NCBI GenBank assembly: GCA_029783825.1 | Contig: JAREIK010003007.1 | Coordinates: 1,348,638 to 1,412,637, forward strand | Origin: Sapria himalayana | Lineage: Eukaryota; Streptophyta; Magnoliopsida; Malpighiales; Rafflesiaceae | DNA length: 64,000 nt | Direction of reading: 5' to 3' | Shown here: positions 49,995-63,289 of the stretch, piece by piece | Numbering within the stretch: position 1 is the stretch's first letter | Layout: every line of letters begins with the position of its first letter | Position numbers and translations under genes: made by a program | Notes under the pieces: model-generated | Databases searched by the model: none | Told to the model about the DNA's origin: nothing | What the model saw: only the letters and a program-made list of their open reading frames with translations

Positions 49995-52346
49995 TGTGAC
50001 ACCCCGTTCCCGGCCCGACCCATTTGGCGGATCCGAACCGAGTCCGGGATGCCACTAAAATCGCTCAATCACTCAATCAAAATCATATCCTTGCGGAAGC
50101 GTTTTCAAATTTTGGGCAAGCCCATAAACACTTACATTTAACATAATACCTTTATAATGAAGGCCTTCTATGCCTTTTCAAAATGATTTCCAAAATAGAT
50201 ATTCCAGAGTTCAAAATGTTTTTCAAAATATCAATGTTAAAAAAGAAACATGACATGAAGACAAGTTGGAGCATACTCCCAATTGTCCTTCTTTATGACT
50301 CGACGCTCCTCGTCTTGGGTCTTGTTTCGATCCTATCTATCACTCGGTACCTGCGCATGTAAACAATACGCTAAGCATTTTCATGCTTCGTGGTTCTATA
50401 CAAACCCATTCCTCAGGTTTCAGTTTAAATCAATCATGCAATTGAACAATTAAAATTTTAAATCTTTGTGGATGATCAATGTAATTACATCAAACTACTT
50501 GTTTTATATACAATCATTTCTGGTTCATTGATCATAAAAAAAATACACTTTCATAGTCAATAAATCATGCATTAATCAATATCATTGCATTTCACAATGC
50601 TCTTTCATTTCATTGGCAAACGTGCTTTTCAATTCCATATTTCACAATCTCAAATCAATCAATTATGCTCACCAATTCATTTCACTTCTACATTCAATTC
50701 AATTCTGCCCTTAACGAATTTAACTTATGTTTTTGGTATACAGATATCGGAATCACCAGCACGGTCCGCTGGGCTGCAGGCCGGTAAAAAAAAAATCAAT
50801 TAGTGAACATTACCGATACGGTCCCGCTGGGTTGCTGATCGGAGTGACACATCAATACAATCGTTCGCAGTACTGCTATTTTGACCCCTATGATACACCA
50901 ATTTATCCTTAATGCGAAATAAACGGTTAACATTCTATTAAGGCATTCAAATCCTTTATAGCAAAATATAGTACAATACGTACATTTGTATAAACAGTTC
51001 ATTTTCAATAATCATGCAATTGTCATATACAAACATTTCACTATCACTTTTCTCAAATCAATTAAATCAATTCAATATGATTTCTTATGCATTTAGAACA
51101 ATAGTTCAAATCTTTGAAACGAGAATAGGAGAAGATAGAACAAACATGCAAAAACTTGAAACGAGGAATAGAAGTCGTAGAACAAACCAAAATCGTCGCT
51201 TTGATTCCGATCTTCGGAATCTTGACTTCAATGCGGTCTTTCCTCCTTGTCAGCCCTATTCAAATACATGACAATCACATATTAGGAGGTTATTCTAGGA
51301 GTTTTGGTCAGGGTTTATGTCTACCCGATATCCCTTCACTTGAAAATTTTTCTAGGGACACATGAGCCATAATTTGCTCATGCTTCCTTTAAGAATATTT
51401 TATCTCTATGAGTCTGTTTTTACTAGGAATTGGAATCATCTCATTTGGATCACTCAAACTCAAGTTACGGCATTTTAATGCCAAACTGGTCAGTATGCCA
51501 GCTCCACCCAGTTACCTACTGTTTTTCTCAATTTCAGAAATCTTAACTCCATAAATTGGTAATGTTCCCTTATACTAATTTGAATATATGGTTCTAAGGT
51601 TTCCTATCCAATTGGAATCATCCAATTTGGATTCCAAAAACTCAAGTTATAAAATTTTATATTCATACTACTCTAATTTTCAAAATAGAAGCAGATTTTT
51701 TTTTTTCTTGCACATAGCTCCCCATTTTAAGGATATATGGACACTTTTGGGTGATAAATTGTCTACTATTCCTTCAAGTAAATTATTCTCCTAGAAGTCT
51801 CGTTTACCCGGAAATTTGAATCACTCAATTCGGATAAGAAATGACCAAGTTATGGCTAAAACAAAAACATAGGTTTGAAAAAAATTTGACAGCATCTCAT
51901 TTGAAACACCATAATTTCCCTCTTCGTGATTTTCTTCCAAAACACCTCAAAACTTAAAATAAATCATGTCAATCACTCCTAATAACATCCTAATATCATC
52001 CTCAACCAATCACAAGCAAATCCCATGGATGATTAGGGTTTTTCCCAACTCAAAAATCATAAAAATAAAATTCTAGGGTTTGTGTTCTTACCTCTTTTCA
52101 CTTGGATACACTTTCTCTAGCTTCTTCCATCTTTATTCTTGAAAAATCTGAACAAAAGTGAGAAGTCACCCAAAAGTTTGATCTTCTCCCCTTGCCCTAG
52201 GTTTTCTCTTCTTTTTGCTCTCTCTCCTTCTCTCAAATACGACTTTGGCAATTTGTGGTGTTCTAAGACCAATTTTTTTTTTTTGGTCTTTAAGTTAAAC
52301 CTCTCCTAATGACTTGTTTGTCCCTAACTTAATAAATCATTTTTAT

Positions 52347-52383
<37 letters not shown>

Positions 52384-52627
52384 TTCCCTTAGGTTCTCAT
52401 TTTACAAATTCTAACTTTGTCCTTTACACTTGGATTAATTTTCGGGTTCAATCAATTTCTCATTTTAACATATAACATTTAATCATACGCTTACATATTT
52501 ATTTCACATTTCACAATTTATCGGTTTTCCCGGAAAAACCCAAGTTTGACTCACTTCATCATACCTGAAATATATAATAAAAACTATTATATAAAAAAAA
52601 ATTCTAGGGTATTTTTGGGGTGTTACA
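49995..52627 (+). mobile_element. Solo LTR of a Ty3/gypsy chromovirus-like retrotransposon, 2.6 kb
   Basis: Starts TGTGACACCCCG at 49995 and ends GGGGTGTTACA at 52627, so TG...CA ends and the near-inverted TGTNACACCCC termini are present. The pentamer CTATA flanks it at 49990-49994 and 52628-52632, a proper 5-bp target duplication. Such ends and such length are typical of Del/Tekay chromovirus LTRs. No internal retrotransposon genes adjoin it, so it is a solo LTR left by recombination. Inside are two repeats around GGTCCGCTGGG/GGTCCCGCTGGG (50763 and 50820) and an (ATT)n run (52345-52383). Small frames within it (50585-51794) are not genes. Orientation is given as written; the outward ends alone do not prove the strand. 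Confidence 0.9.
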
Positions 52628-53107
52628 CTATATGTTTAATTATATATATAACTATTTATAACTATATATACTATATGTATAATAACATGTAATGATAAAT
52701 AATTGTATCTTACTATATGTATAACTATAAAACTTATTACATTTAGATTAGGAATTAATTAGCTATAAGAATAAAAAGTAAAATTTATGATTAATTATAA
52801 AATCTATTTAAATATTAAGAAAATAATTATTTTTTTAATGAAATTATGATTATGAAGTATCTAAATATGATAACTTTTTAATTCAAATAAGTTAGAGTTA
52901 GTGATGGTTGGTCTATTTAATATGAGTTAATTTTACTTTTTAGACATATATATTCTATATCTTATTTATGTCAAGATATAAAGTTTCTCATAATATATTC
53001 ATATATTATGAGAATATATGAATATTATATAGCCCATATTTTATTTTATTTTCATTTCAAGTTTCTCATAAATCATACTTAGGCATATAAATATATTCAT
53101 ATATGAC
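52628..53107. other. Element E repeat remnant and AT-rich sequence
   Basis: 52628-52740 continues the AACTATATG repeats interrupted by the solo LTR, matching B 12160-12260 in type. After 52740 the sequence diverges into AT-rich DNA with an inverted repeat around ATATATTCATATATTATGAG (52995-53035). No gene is present. Confidence 0.6.
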
Positions 53108-53374
53108 CCTTAGGTCCTCATTTACCTAATTTATATTTTGCCCTTTTTCTATTAGTTAATTTGTTGGGTTTGGTCAATTTCTTATTTAACATATAATACT
53201 CGATATATATTTTACATATTCATTTTCACTTGACATTTATCCATATAATCATATATCATTTAATATTTATCTATTATCATTTAATCATTCTTAATTTCTT
53301 AGAAAACCCCAAGTTTGGCTTAACCCAACATTTATCTTATTTATTTGCCCATATCATTTTTTTTGGGCATTACA
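53108..53374 (+). mobile_element. Decayed LTR 3' fragment related to the solo LTR
   Basis: CCCTTAGGTCCTCATTTACC onwards follows the order of the last ~250 bp of the solo LTR (52385-52627), including the AAACCCAAGTTTG-like phrase (here AAACCCCAAGTTTGGCT), and ends GGGCATTACA at 53374. It is more diverged and truncated at its 5' side. It may be an older relative. Confidence 0.65.
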
Positions 53375-53394
53375 TTTCATGCCATGATTAACTC

Positions 53395-55230
53395 AAGGTT
53401 GTAAAATAATTATATTGTATCTATCATCGATGGAAATGGGGACCCTACTAGCTCTTTGGGAGGAGTTACATTAAAATTCATAAATAATATTCAAAATATT
53501 TTTGGGACTACATACAATTCCCCTCTTATCTAGGTGGACGTAGTCATGTTTGGAATGATCTTGACCCTTTTTAATACCGAGGATTACCCTTTTTCTATGA
53601 AAAAGGTAATCCTTTTTAATAGAAAATTGTCTTTATCCATTTTCTATGAAAAATAGAAATTACCCTTTTTAATACTGAGGATTTAAAATTCCTAGGGTTT
53701 GATGGGGTTTCCTTGAAATTTTAAACACTCAAGGAATTATATTAGACAAGATGTTACTAATGCATGATAAGCATTTATTATTAATGGAAAAATCTTGGAA
53801 CATATCAATCATGCATGTATTGTTTTATTTTTAAATCTTTTCATGCATCTATTATTAAAGATTATAGATTGATTTCTTGTTGTAATGTCATTAACAAGAT
53901 CATATTTAAACTAATAATTTCATAAATCAAGTCTATATTTAATGATTTTATTGACCAAACCTTGGTATACTAAGGAAGGTTAATAATGAATAATTTTATT
54001 ATTGCTCACATCTAATTAGGAAATATACAAGGAAATATATATCTCCTAAGTGTTTTATCAAGATAGACATGCAAAAGATCTTTGACATGGTAAATTGGAT
54101 ATTCATACTGATGTTGAATGCATTAGGCTTCCCAAACAAGATCATCATATTTTTTTATTTGTGTATTTCAACCACCAGCTATTCCATAATGATAAATGGG
54201 CATATGCATGGGTATTTTTCAGAAAAGAAAAGGTTTGACTTATGATGATCTACTATCTCCCCACATCTTTATTATTGCTATGGAATACCTATCAAAACTA
54301 ATTAATTATACTACTATATACTATATTTTTTCTTCCATCCATAACATACTAAACAATAATTTTTCATCTTATGTATGTAGATGATCTTTATCTTTTTTTT
54401 TCAAAAAAAGAATGATCTTCTATTCATTCCTTATTAGATAGTGTCCAATTATTTTCTGAACCATCAGGACTGCAAAGTAATCCTTCCAAATTGAACATCT
54501 TATTCGAAGGGATAAAACTTGAGCACCACGAATTGATCATTAATATTCTAATTTCTCGCACATGAAACTTCCTTTTATATTTATGGGAGTTTCATAATCA
54601 TCAAGTAGATTGATCACTTCACAATTCTTCTCTAGTCCATGAGATATTTTCTATAATACAACTATGGGCTAAAAAACTATTGTCTGTCACAAAGAGGATA
54701 GATTTGTTGGGTTTTATCATCCAAGGAATTGAGGATACTAGTTTTTACTCTTCCTCATCCCTCAGGCTATTGTCATTTCCATTGATAACTTGTGTAGAAA
54801 ATTTTTATAGGACTCCCCAACCATACGGAGATATTTATAGGCACAAGATCTCATGGAGCATGGTTTGTAAATCTATCTCTTACGGTGGTTTGGGTCTTCT
54901 TTTGATCACCTAAAGAATAATATTTTTTTCATTAAGAAACTATTGTGTATCAATAATAAATAGGATTCATTATAGATCCATTGGATCCATCATTACTATC
55001 TTGCCTCATATGATATTTGGAATATCTCCTCTCGAGATGATATTTCATTTTGGAAAGGCATTATTATTATATGAGATAAGATTATTCAATCTACTAGGAG
55101 CATTAAATATGCTAAAAGTATGATTTGTAAAAAAATAGGGGGAGGATAGGAAGAATTATTACAAATTATTACTTACACTAATTTCCACATAACTCAAAAA
55201 ATTCTAGGTAATATAAGTTATGATAATTTA
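53395..55230 (+). pseudogene. Non-LTR (LINE, L1-type) retrotransposon reverse-transcriptase fossil
   Basis: Plant L1-type reverse-transcriptase phrases appear in order across several frames: KDYRLISCCNVINKII (about 53867), IDMQKIFDMVNW (motif A, about 54062), INGHMHGYF and HIFIIAMEYLSKLIN (54195-54305), and the catalytic MYVDD box, still intact at 54371-54385. A downstream part at 54680-54912 corresponds to the region before the zinc-finger-like RVT tail, with KISWSMVCKSISYGGLGLL. Many stops and frameshifts are present; 53570-53690 has duplicated AATACCGAGGAT/AATACTGAGGAT text. No endonuclease part or poly(A) tail was recognised. The element is dead. Confidence 0.85.
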
Positions 55231-55249
55231 AAATTCATATCCTTGAGCA

Positions 55250-58200
55250 TGTCATCTTCACCTAGATGGATTCCCTTGAAAAATTATGAGTTAAAATTCA
55301 GTTGTTCACAAAGCTGAGTATCCTCAAATGTAAATTAAATTAAAAACTTTGAAACCATATTTTGGTAAAGATCGCATTCTTGTTGGAGATAGAGAAGCAT
55401 TACTAATTACTTACTATACTGGTAATGTATCTCTTAACATTCATCATGATAAATTAAATTTTAAAGATGTTTTAGTAGTTCTTGAGATAAAAAATAATGT
55501 ATTATCTGGTAGTCAACTTATTCATGACAATGTTTGTTATTTGAATTAAACTTTTTCTATTTTTGTTATCAAGGATTCCATATAGTAGATAATGAAAAAT
55601 TATCAAAATAAGAATTCTTTTTATCCTTTAACATGAAAAAAGTGAAACTTATATTATTACAAAATCTCAAGTATTATACTCAAAAATTTGGTATGCTCAT
55701 TTAGTGCATCCTAATTATGACTTTTTAAAGAATTTAGAGAATAAAAAGGTTATTACTATTTCCAATTGGATAGATAAGGATATTCCTTGCACTAATTATC
55801 AACTTGGAAACTATCAAAAGGTTTATTTAATAAATCAAAAACTACTATGAGTTTTCATCTTGAAAAAATTCACAGTGATATATTTGGCACAATACTTCTT
55901 ATTTCCACCATAAATTTTTATACACTATTATTTTTATTGATGATTTTATCCGATACATATGTGTATATCCTTTAAGCTACAAATCTAATTTTTACACATG
56001 TTTTCTAAATTTTCAAATGTTTGTGAAAAACTTGTTGATAAAAACTTTGTAATATGATGGAGGAGATGAGTTTTCTTCAAGTAATTTTTCAAATCATTTG
56101 CTTCAATATGGGATAAAATAAATATCATATTTACATACCCATGAACAAAATGGATTAGGTGATTAGATGAGATAAAATATTGACATATTGTAGAAATAAG
56201 TTGTACTCTTGTTTTCCATGCTAATGTCCCTTTAAAATCTAGTTGATACCTTCTTAATTGCTACTTATGTCTTATCTTATTAACAGACTACATCTATTTT
56301 CTATTGGTAATAATTATCAATATTTTAAATTATTTGGTTACCTTCCAAGTTACTATATCTTAGGTTTTTTTGGTATACTCTTCTTTATTTATTTAAAAAC
56401 CTATAACATGCACAAATCTTCAAAAAAGGTTGTACCTTGTTCTTTCTTAGGATATAATTTTTACGCAAATTTTATAGATGTCTTGATCCACCATCAAATT
56501 AGATTTACATTTCTCAACACGTAGTCATTAATGAGATTAGTTTTCTCTATATAAAAAATGAATTATCTTTCTTCCATAATCTTTCCATTACAACTTTTTC
56601 TAATCTTGATGAATAGTTTTCAAGAATTGTCTTTATTGTTAGCAATGATCCTAAGACACTAAAAAAATACTCTCAAGGTTTTCCATCAGCATATCTTCAT
56701 GCAAGAAGAACATGATACTATTCATGATAATAACACTTAGGACTTTAGTGTCCAAACCTTCTAATGTTAATGTTATTGGCAAAAATTGGTATATTGCAAC
56801 AAATTCAAAGAATATGATATGATTGATTGCTTTAAAGCATGTTTAGTTGCTAAGATATTTTCCCAAATTCCTAGACTTGATTTTGGTGAAACATTTAGCC
56901 CTTCAAGGCTACCACTAGTCATCTCATCCTCTCTATTGTCAAGAATCTTTTCCTAATTGGTTATCTTTTTGAGAAGATTTTCATGAAATAATCTCCTAGT
57001 TTTGTGAGAACAATCTGCCCACATTGTGTTTGTCTTCTACATAAGTCTATATATGGCCTTAAACAAGCCCCTTTTGCTTGGGTTGCTAAACTTTTGTCGA
57101 AAATCATTTTTTTGTTTTAAATTCAGTCAAGCTGATAACTCTTTATTAATTCATCACACTTACTTATCTTGTCCTCTTTATTGTTTATCTTGATGATATA
57201 ATTCTTATAGGTAATGACCACTTTTTTATATCTTAACTCATTACTTGACTAAATGATGATTTCTTTTTGAAGTATTTATGCAATCTCAATTATTTTATGG
57301 GGATAGAGGTTAACAATTTTCCGATGCCTCTTTTTTTACTCAAATTAAATATGCACATGACCTGTTAGTTAAAACAAACATGCTTGATGCTACAAAAACA
57401 AATTTTCTCATTGTCCACGAACCTACTCCTCTTCCAGATGATGAGCATCTCACTAATCTTATAACTTACCAATGACTTTGTGGGTCCCTTCAATGTCTCA
57501 CATTAACTCGCCTTGATCATAGTTATGCTGTAAACTTAGTTAGTCAACACTTCCAAAATCCAACCATGGACTTTCATGTAGTCAAACACATACTTAGTTA
57601 CATCAAGGAAACCCTCACACGTGGCTTGAAATATTTATAATAAATTTCACTTACTTTTAATGCCTTTTGTAATGTAGATTAGGTAAGTCATCCTTTTAAC
57701 TCAACAAATTACTTTTAGTTTTGCATCTTTCTTGAATCAAAACATTAATTTTGCTTCAAATAAGTAACCTAATATCTCCCATTCTAGTGTATAAGTATAA
57801 AATCACACCATGGTCACAATTGTTCCTAATCTCATGTGACTCCAATATCTTCTTCATGACATTGGCATTCAACTCGAACGTCACCCTCTCATTCTTCATG
57901 ATAATCAAAATGTTATTCACACTTATTACATAATCATATTTTTCATGCTTGCATCAAACACTTTGAAATTAACTATCATTTTATTCATGAAAATACATCA
58001 ATTTTGGTTCCAATAAGTAACCTACCATCTCTCACTCTATTACATAAACATAATATTGCACTATGGTCACTACTATTGCTGATCTCATGTGACTCCAATA
58101 TCTTCTCCATGACATTGGAATTCAAATCGAACATCAACCTCTCCTCCTTTGTGACAATCAAAATGTTATTCACTTATTACATAATCATATGTTTCATGCT

Positions 58201-58300
58201 TGCATCAAATACACTGAAATTGACTACCATTTTATTCATGAAAATGTCATGTTTAGCATTTTTTAACTCCATCATCTTTCCTCTAAAAAATTGTTGATAT
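55250..58300 (+). pseudogene. Ty1/copia retrotransposon polyprotein fossil
   Basis: The copia pol order is readable in broken frames. The GAG-pre-integrase area is at 55340-55760 (NLKF, VLSGSQLIHDN, HPNYDFLKNLENKK). Integrase follows at 55850-56530: EKIHSDIFGT, a DGGDEFSS-type patch near 56055, YLINRLH, then LKTYNMHKSS and CSFLGYNF. Reverse transcriptase follows at 56820-57330 with ACLVAKIFSQ and ETFSPS, and the RNase H area at 57350-58250 with LVSQHFQNPTMDFHVVKHIL and FHACIKHFEINYHFIHE. Both LTRs are unrecognised. Stops and frameshifts are everywhere. A 253-bp part of the RNase H area is duplicated in tandem. Confidence 0.85.
57745..58250 (+). repeat. 253-bp tandem duplication inside the copia RNase H region
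   Basis: The phrase TAAGTAACCTA occurs at 57761 and again at 58014. CTCATGTGACTCCAATATCTTC and the FHACIKHFEI coding stretch recur at the same offset of about 253 bp. The two frames (57751-57933 and 58004-58297) are shadow frames of the duplicated unit. Confidence 0.85.
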
Positions 58301-58379
58301 TTTCATGAAAGTTTTCAATACCTCTTATTTAATGACTTTCAATACAAGTTTAGCACTCATTCTGTTACATTGCCATGCT

Positions 58380-59348
58380 TGAAGGGGAGTGAAAATGAAT
58401 ACACTATGACTAAAACTAAATAGAGAAAGATCTAGCAAAGAAATATTTTAAGAGATGACTATCGCCAGCAATAATCTTCATTTTACTAAAATATCTCTTT
58501 ATATATTTTATTTTCCTAGAATCAAAATCAGGATATGATCTTTGGATCAAAATTATGTCCTTTCTTTATATTTTTTTTCTAGCCATTGTCTTCTTAGCTC
58601 ATAAAATATATGTAATACTATAAATTAAACAAGTAAGTAATTATTTTTTCATTCAATCATGATTTAAGATCACCTTTATCACATATCTATAAATTTATAT
58701 GTACATGTATATCTTTTATAAAATCCACATATAAATATATACATCATATATAATAACATCATTATATCTATATATCTATAGATTTGCATACATATATGCA
58801 TATAGATATATACATATGATGTTGTGTGTGTGTGTGTGTATAAATGCATTTAATTTGCAATATATATAAACAATGTATATTAATTTAGTTTTATGATGTT
58901 GTTTTGCAATGTAAGTGGGATTGAAGGAATCTTGAATATTATCCAATACATTTGATGGAGGTATAATACTATTTGATATATTTTCAATGATAATTACTTG
59001 ATATTTGATAGAATATTTTTGATCGACGCTAAAATTTTTCCATTAAATGTCATGAAAATCTAACATTTTTAACTATTTTGTTTGAAATGTGTAAAAATTC
59101 ATGATTTTTTATCATTTTATATTTTTTTATTTTTATATATTGGTGATTTATTTTCAAATCGTTTTAAGACAACTTTTATGACTTCAATTATTTATGAATT
59201 TTTTTTATTTTTTAAAAATGTTACAACATGTTCATATTTTAATTTTATACCATATTTAAATCATTAAAAGTGTACGTAGTTTAAAATTTTTACTAGCAAG
59301 TGTAACAAAAGTTTTTCTCGTATTCAAAATGAACAATAATTTGTGGAC

Positions 59349-59414
<66 letters not shown>

Positions 59415-60960
59415 CTATTTTGATGGAATAGGATTGATTTTATGATGTCAAATATCAATTAATTGTTTTGGAATTATAATAAAAAAATCAAGTGTCATAA
59501 AAAAATGTTAACATATATCAAAATAAATCATATATCATTTAAACTCATATATCATTAAACAAATGTTTGATATTATTTAATATTATTGAAAATTATCAAT
59601 TTGTATAAAAATCCAACAAATATAATTGAAGATCATTGATATGTGGGGAAGTAACTATGGGTGGGTGAAGATTCATCTTGCTTGCTCTTTCATTTGAGAG
59701 CTCCACATTTATAAAAGAGTTTTTTTTTTCATTTTTTTATCATTCAAATATTAAGTGTTATTAGTATGTATTTTATTTTATTGTTTATTTTTTTTCATTA
59801 TTTCTTATGAATTTTTATTTCAAATTATCTGATGCATGTTTTATGTTTGTAAGACTAACACATATAATTTAATCATGAACTATAAAAAATATGTTAACAT
59901 ATTTTACATATTTATTGAAAATAATTGAAATTGATTAAAAAAATTAATATGCAATAATAAAAAGACGTATCATTAATAAAATTTGAATGCAATTGAAAAA
60001 CATGGACTTATCATCAAATGCTACCAAACATATTCGATCCTTCTCAAGTAATACCAAGAGAATCATTAAATATTGCTCATTGAAAGCATATCATATATTA
60101 TTACAAAATTTCATAATATCATTAAAACTAAATAGATTCGATACAAAAAAAAATTATCAGTAGATTTCATTAAATATACATTTTAAAAAGACATCATATA
60201 ACATTGAATATGTCAGAATGTACAATAATGTATTAATCTTATTTGATTCATGGAATATATAAACTTAAGTCATATTTATCTTAAGATATGAATATATTCA
60301 TATCTTCATTTTTTATAAAAGAATAACTTGTTATCATCGTTATTGTTCTAGATATGAATATGAATTAATGCAAATTAGTTAGAGGTAAGTGATAAGTTAG
60401 AGCTATAAGAAAACTTGTTAAAATGCTTAGACACCAATTATTGTTCTACTTTTTTTAGAGGATATGAAGAATCTAGATGCATTGACTTTGTAAAAATTAT
60501 ATAAAATTTTTTTCATGATATCTAAAATGTCTTGTGATTTTCTGATCTTTACTATGTTTATTGTATATTAAAGTCTATCATATTTATGATTGTTAATATT
60601 ATTTTAGATAGGAAAATCAAATTACAATCAATATTAACGAAAATTTATTATGATAGAAAGATTAAGATAATACATAGATGAGTCTTCAGGATCAAATTCC
60701 CACATTACAACAAAATATATTTGATGATGTATATGATAAAATTTAATGTTGTATAGATCATAATAGATAGATTGAAAATGATCTTATAATTTTTATCATT
60801 TTATGACTTAATGATTTGTAATATTTTTTATGTTTTAGTTTTATTTTTGAAAATTATGTTACAATTTTTTATTTAATAAGTATTAATTATAATTTTAAAT
60901 TAAAAAAAATTTTAATGTTATTTTTTTTTAAATTAATAATTTTAAATTTTTTATATACTA
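58380..60960. other. AT-rich stretch without recognisable features
   Basis: About 2.6 kb with a (TG)n run at 58823-58839 and an (AT)n run at 59353-59411. The short frame at 59082-59267 is low complexity. I see no gene, RNA or transposon end. It may be old interior of element E or of older insertions. Confidence 0.6.
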
Positions 60961-61170
60961 TGTAAGTATGTATATATTTCGTATTTACATTATGTATACG
61001 TGTATATACACAATAATTTCTATCTATATACAATGTGTATATGTATATATTCAATATGAGTACATATACACATTGTATGTACATTCTATATACATTATGT
61101 ATTTTGTATATTGTAATTCACAATTATTATTTATGTGTATATATAGATACACATAACAATTCACACTTCT
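60960..61170. repeat. GTATATATACA-type palindromic repeats, element E (second block)
   Basis: Alternating GTATATACAC/TGTGTATATG units of the same character as 49320-49680. The frames on both strands (60887-61268) are repeat translations. Confidence 0.7.
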
Positions 61171-62160
61171 ATGTTATGTATAATATTGATATAATGCTGC
61201 CATCATGCTCAACACTTCACCTGCACACACTGTCTAGAGGACATGGCCCACAGGGGTCCAAGGTCTAGGGCTGGGCCCTTGTGAGATGGACCAGGTGCCA
61301 TGGCCATGCCCTGAAGAGCACATGTCTAGCTCTCCTGGTTCAGAACTCGGTTATCCTGGGTTGGGTACGTGTCGGGCCATGCAATAACGATTCTCATCAC
61401 AATTGTTGGCAAAGATTTAATGAGAATTATCTAGAGTATCTTAATTTCTTTTTTCTTCTAAGTTTGAGGTGATGAATATATATAATATTCATTATATTTA
61501 TTGCACTATTTTAATTGTTGTATTTTTTATTTCACTTGTATCTAGTCTAGGTAGTCTAGTGCTTATATTGATGGCATACTCCAAACACTTTGACTTTTGT
61601 TCTTTAAAAAAACATCAGGTGTCTTGGGGTAGTCTCCAACATGTTAGCTGAAATGATAGTGGTGGTGGAGCATTATCACTTTTATTTCCCCCACTTTGAT
61701 ATCATGTTCAAAATTATAAATACATTCGTTTCATTGCATCATTTCTAATGCAACCAAACCTGTCAAAAAGACCAAGTATAATGTCACACAGAAGAAGAAA
61801 ACATAATGAAAATTTATCTTCGAGAGCATATTAGATTTATAATATAGAAAGCATGTTGTAATTGAATTAGGATCAAGGACATTGTAGATTATATTATTTT
61901 GTTTTGGCACGTGTTGTTTTTTTGTTTTGTTTTGGAAGAAAAAATTCTGTTTTTCTGGGCATGTACTATTCTATTTTTCACCGGTCAACTTTTTAAAATA
62001 TCTATTTGTCAATTAGTTTTCTTAAAGTATGAAGCCTGTGTAATTTGTTAATGATACTAGATTTCTGCTTACCATGCAGAGTTGGATGTTGTGACAGTGC
62101 AATATAGGGCCTCATGTGCTAGCTCTTATGGTGTGCTGATCTTTTTAGAGTCATGTGGCG
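61171..62160. other. Unidentified normal-complexity DNA near the right end of E
   Basis: 61190-61430 is unusually GC-rich (GGGCTGGGCCCTTG, CCATGGCCATGCCC). Further on, TTTCTGCTTACCATGCAG at 62063-62080 looks like a 3' splice site before AGTTGGATGTTGTGAC. No family was recognised, and nothing like it is in A, B or D. It may be a host-derived or unrelated insertion. Confidence 0.35.
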
Positions 62161-62275
62161 CATGACATGTACTTTATATGTACATATACCAAGTATATAA
62201 GTATGAATATACTCAGTATATACGTACGTATATACTGAGTATATACGTAGGTATATACCTAGTATGCACATAAGT
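62160..62275. repeat. GTACGTATATAC palindromic repeats, element E (third block)
   Basis: Short block of ACTCAGTATATACGTACGTA and related palindromes, followed at 62280-62340 by AT/CA-rich sequence. Equivalent to the blocks next to the right-end segment copies in D. Confidence 0.75.
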
Positions 62276-62606
62276 GGGTGCATATATTTATTTGTTGACA
62301 TGTATATATTGTCATACATACACACCCATTTACACACAGACACACTTTGAAATATAATTGCTCAGGCTGGTATGGTCATCATCGTGCATTGCTCACAGAT
62401 GCAAGTAATAAAAGCAATGGATATTAGACTTTTCCTAAAGCTTTAGTATGATATTTCTGGTCCAGGCCCGTTAGACAAATAGATGTTGGTCTTAAAAATC
62501 TTAGTAATTGTATTGATATGCAATTATCACATGGTACAAAATCGAACGTATGAGTAAATAAGTTTATTTCCTCTAAATTCTGCAATGATTGATTATAATT
62601 GTACTA

Positions 62607-62760
62607 GGTCTTAGAATGATGATGATGATGATGCTCGTGCAGTGTCGTGTAATTCTAGTCCAAGAGGAATATTGGGTTCTATTTTTGGAGAAATAGTTCA
62701 TAGCCTCGTCAAAAATTTGCTCAATCTCAAGTTCATCAGTTGAGCATCATCGCCCGCCAT
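62607..62760 (-). pseudogene. Possible PIF/Harbinger transposase N-terminal fragment
   Basis: From ATG at 62760 the minus strand reads MAGDDAQ, then after a frameshift TDELEIEQIFDEAMNYFS and NRTQYSSWTR. This resembles the acidic N-terminus that precedes the transposase core in plant PIF/Harbinger-type proteins. The fragment ends in an ATC repeat at about 62620. Upstream (62770-62840) GCA/GGT/GAT trinucleotides could be leader sequence or low-complexity coding. No core transposase domain is present. The call rests on remembered similarity only. Confidence 0.35.
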
Positions 62761-62849
62761 ACTTTTATTATCAGCAGTAGCAGGCGGCAGCAGTGGCAGT
62801 GGTGGTAGCAGCAGCAGTGACAGTGATGGTGACGATGATGATATATACA

Positions 62850-63120
62850 TATATACTATAGTATTATATACTTATCAAAACATAACTTTTTTTTATTTTG
62901 ATTTGATTGAGTGGTTTAAATTTATTACAAATATGGTACCGCATTGTTCCCCATACAAATCTTATATAAGTGAAGGAATTTTTCACTAGACATGATGTGC
63001 CGTGACTCGGATAGCTTTGTCACCGCAAAAAATGGTGATTAGAGGAGCAGAGGGAGAGAAAGCAATATCAATGAATGGATATGCAATGTCGGTAGATACG
63101 TTGATGAATATGATGTAATA
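62850..63120 (+). repeat. Right-end segment of the CACTA family, element E
   Basis: Reverse-complement match to the two copies in D (19432-19735, 20704-21030), including the ATTTGATTGAGTGGTTTAAATT-like, CATACAAATCTTATATAAGT-like and GAAAGCAATATCAATGAA phrases. It defines the right side of E and, by its orientation, shows that E and D lie in opposite directions. Confidence 0.82.
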
Positions 63121-63289
63121 AAATTTTGTTTTTTTTATTTTAATTATGTAAAATATTATATTAGACTAAGTTATTAAATGATTTTATTTTTTGTTAATTA
63201 TAAATTATCATTTATAGTTTTTGTTTATATTCAATGTAATATAAAAATATTAAATTATTTAATTAAAAAATTTTCAAAAAAATTAAATT

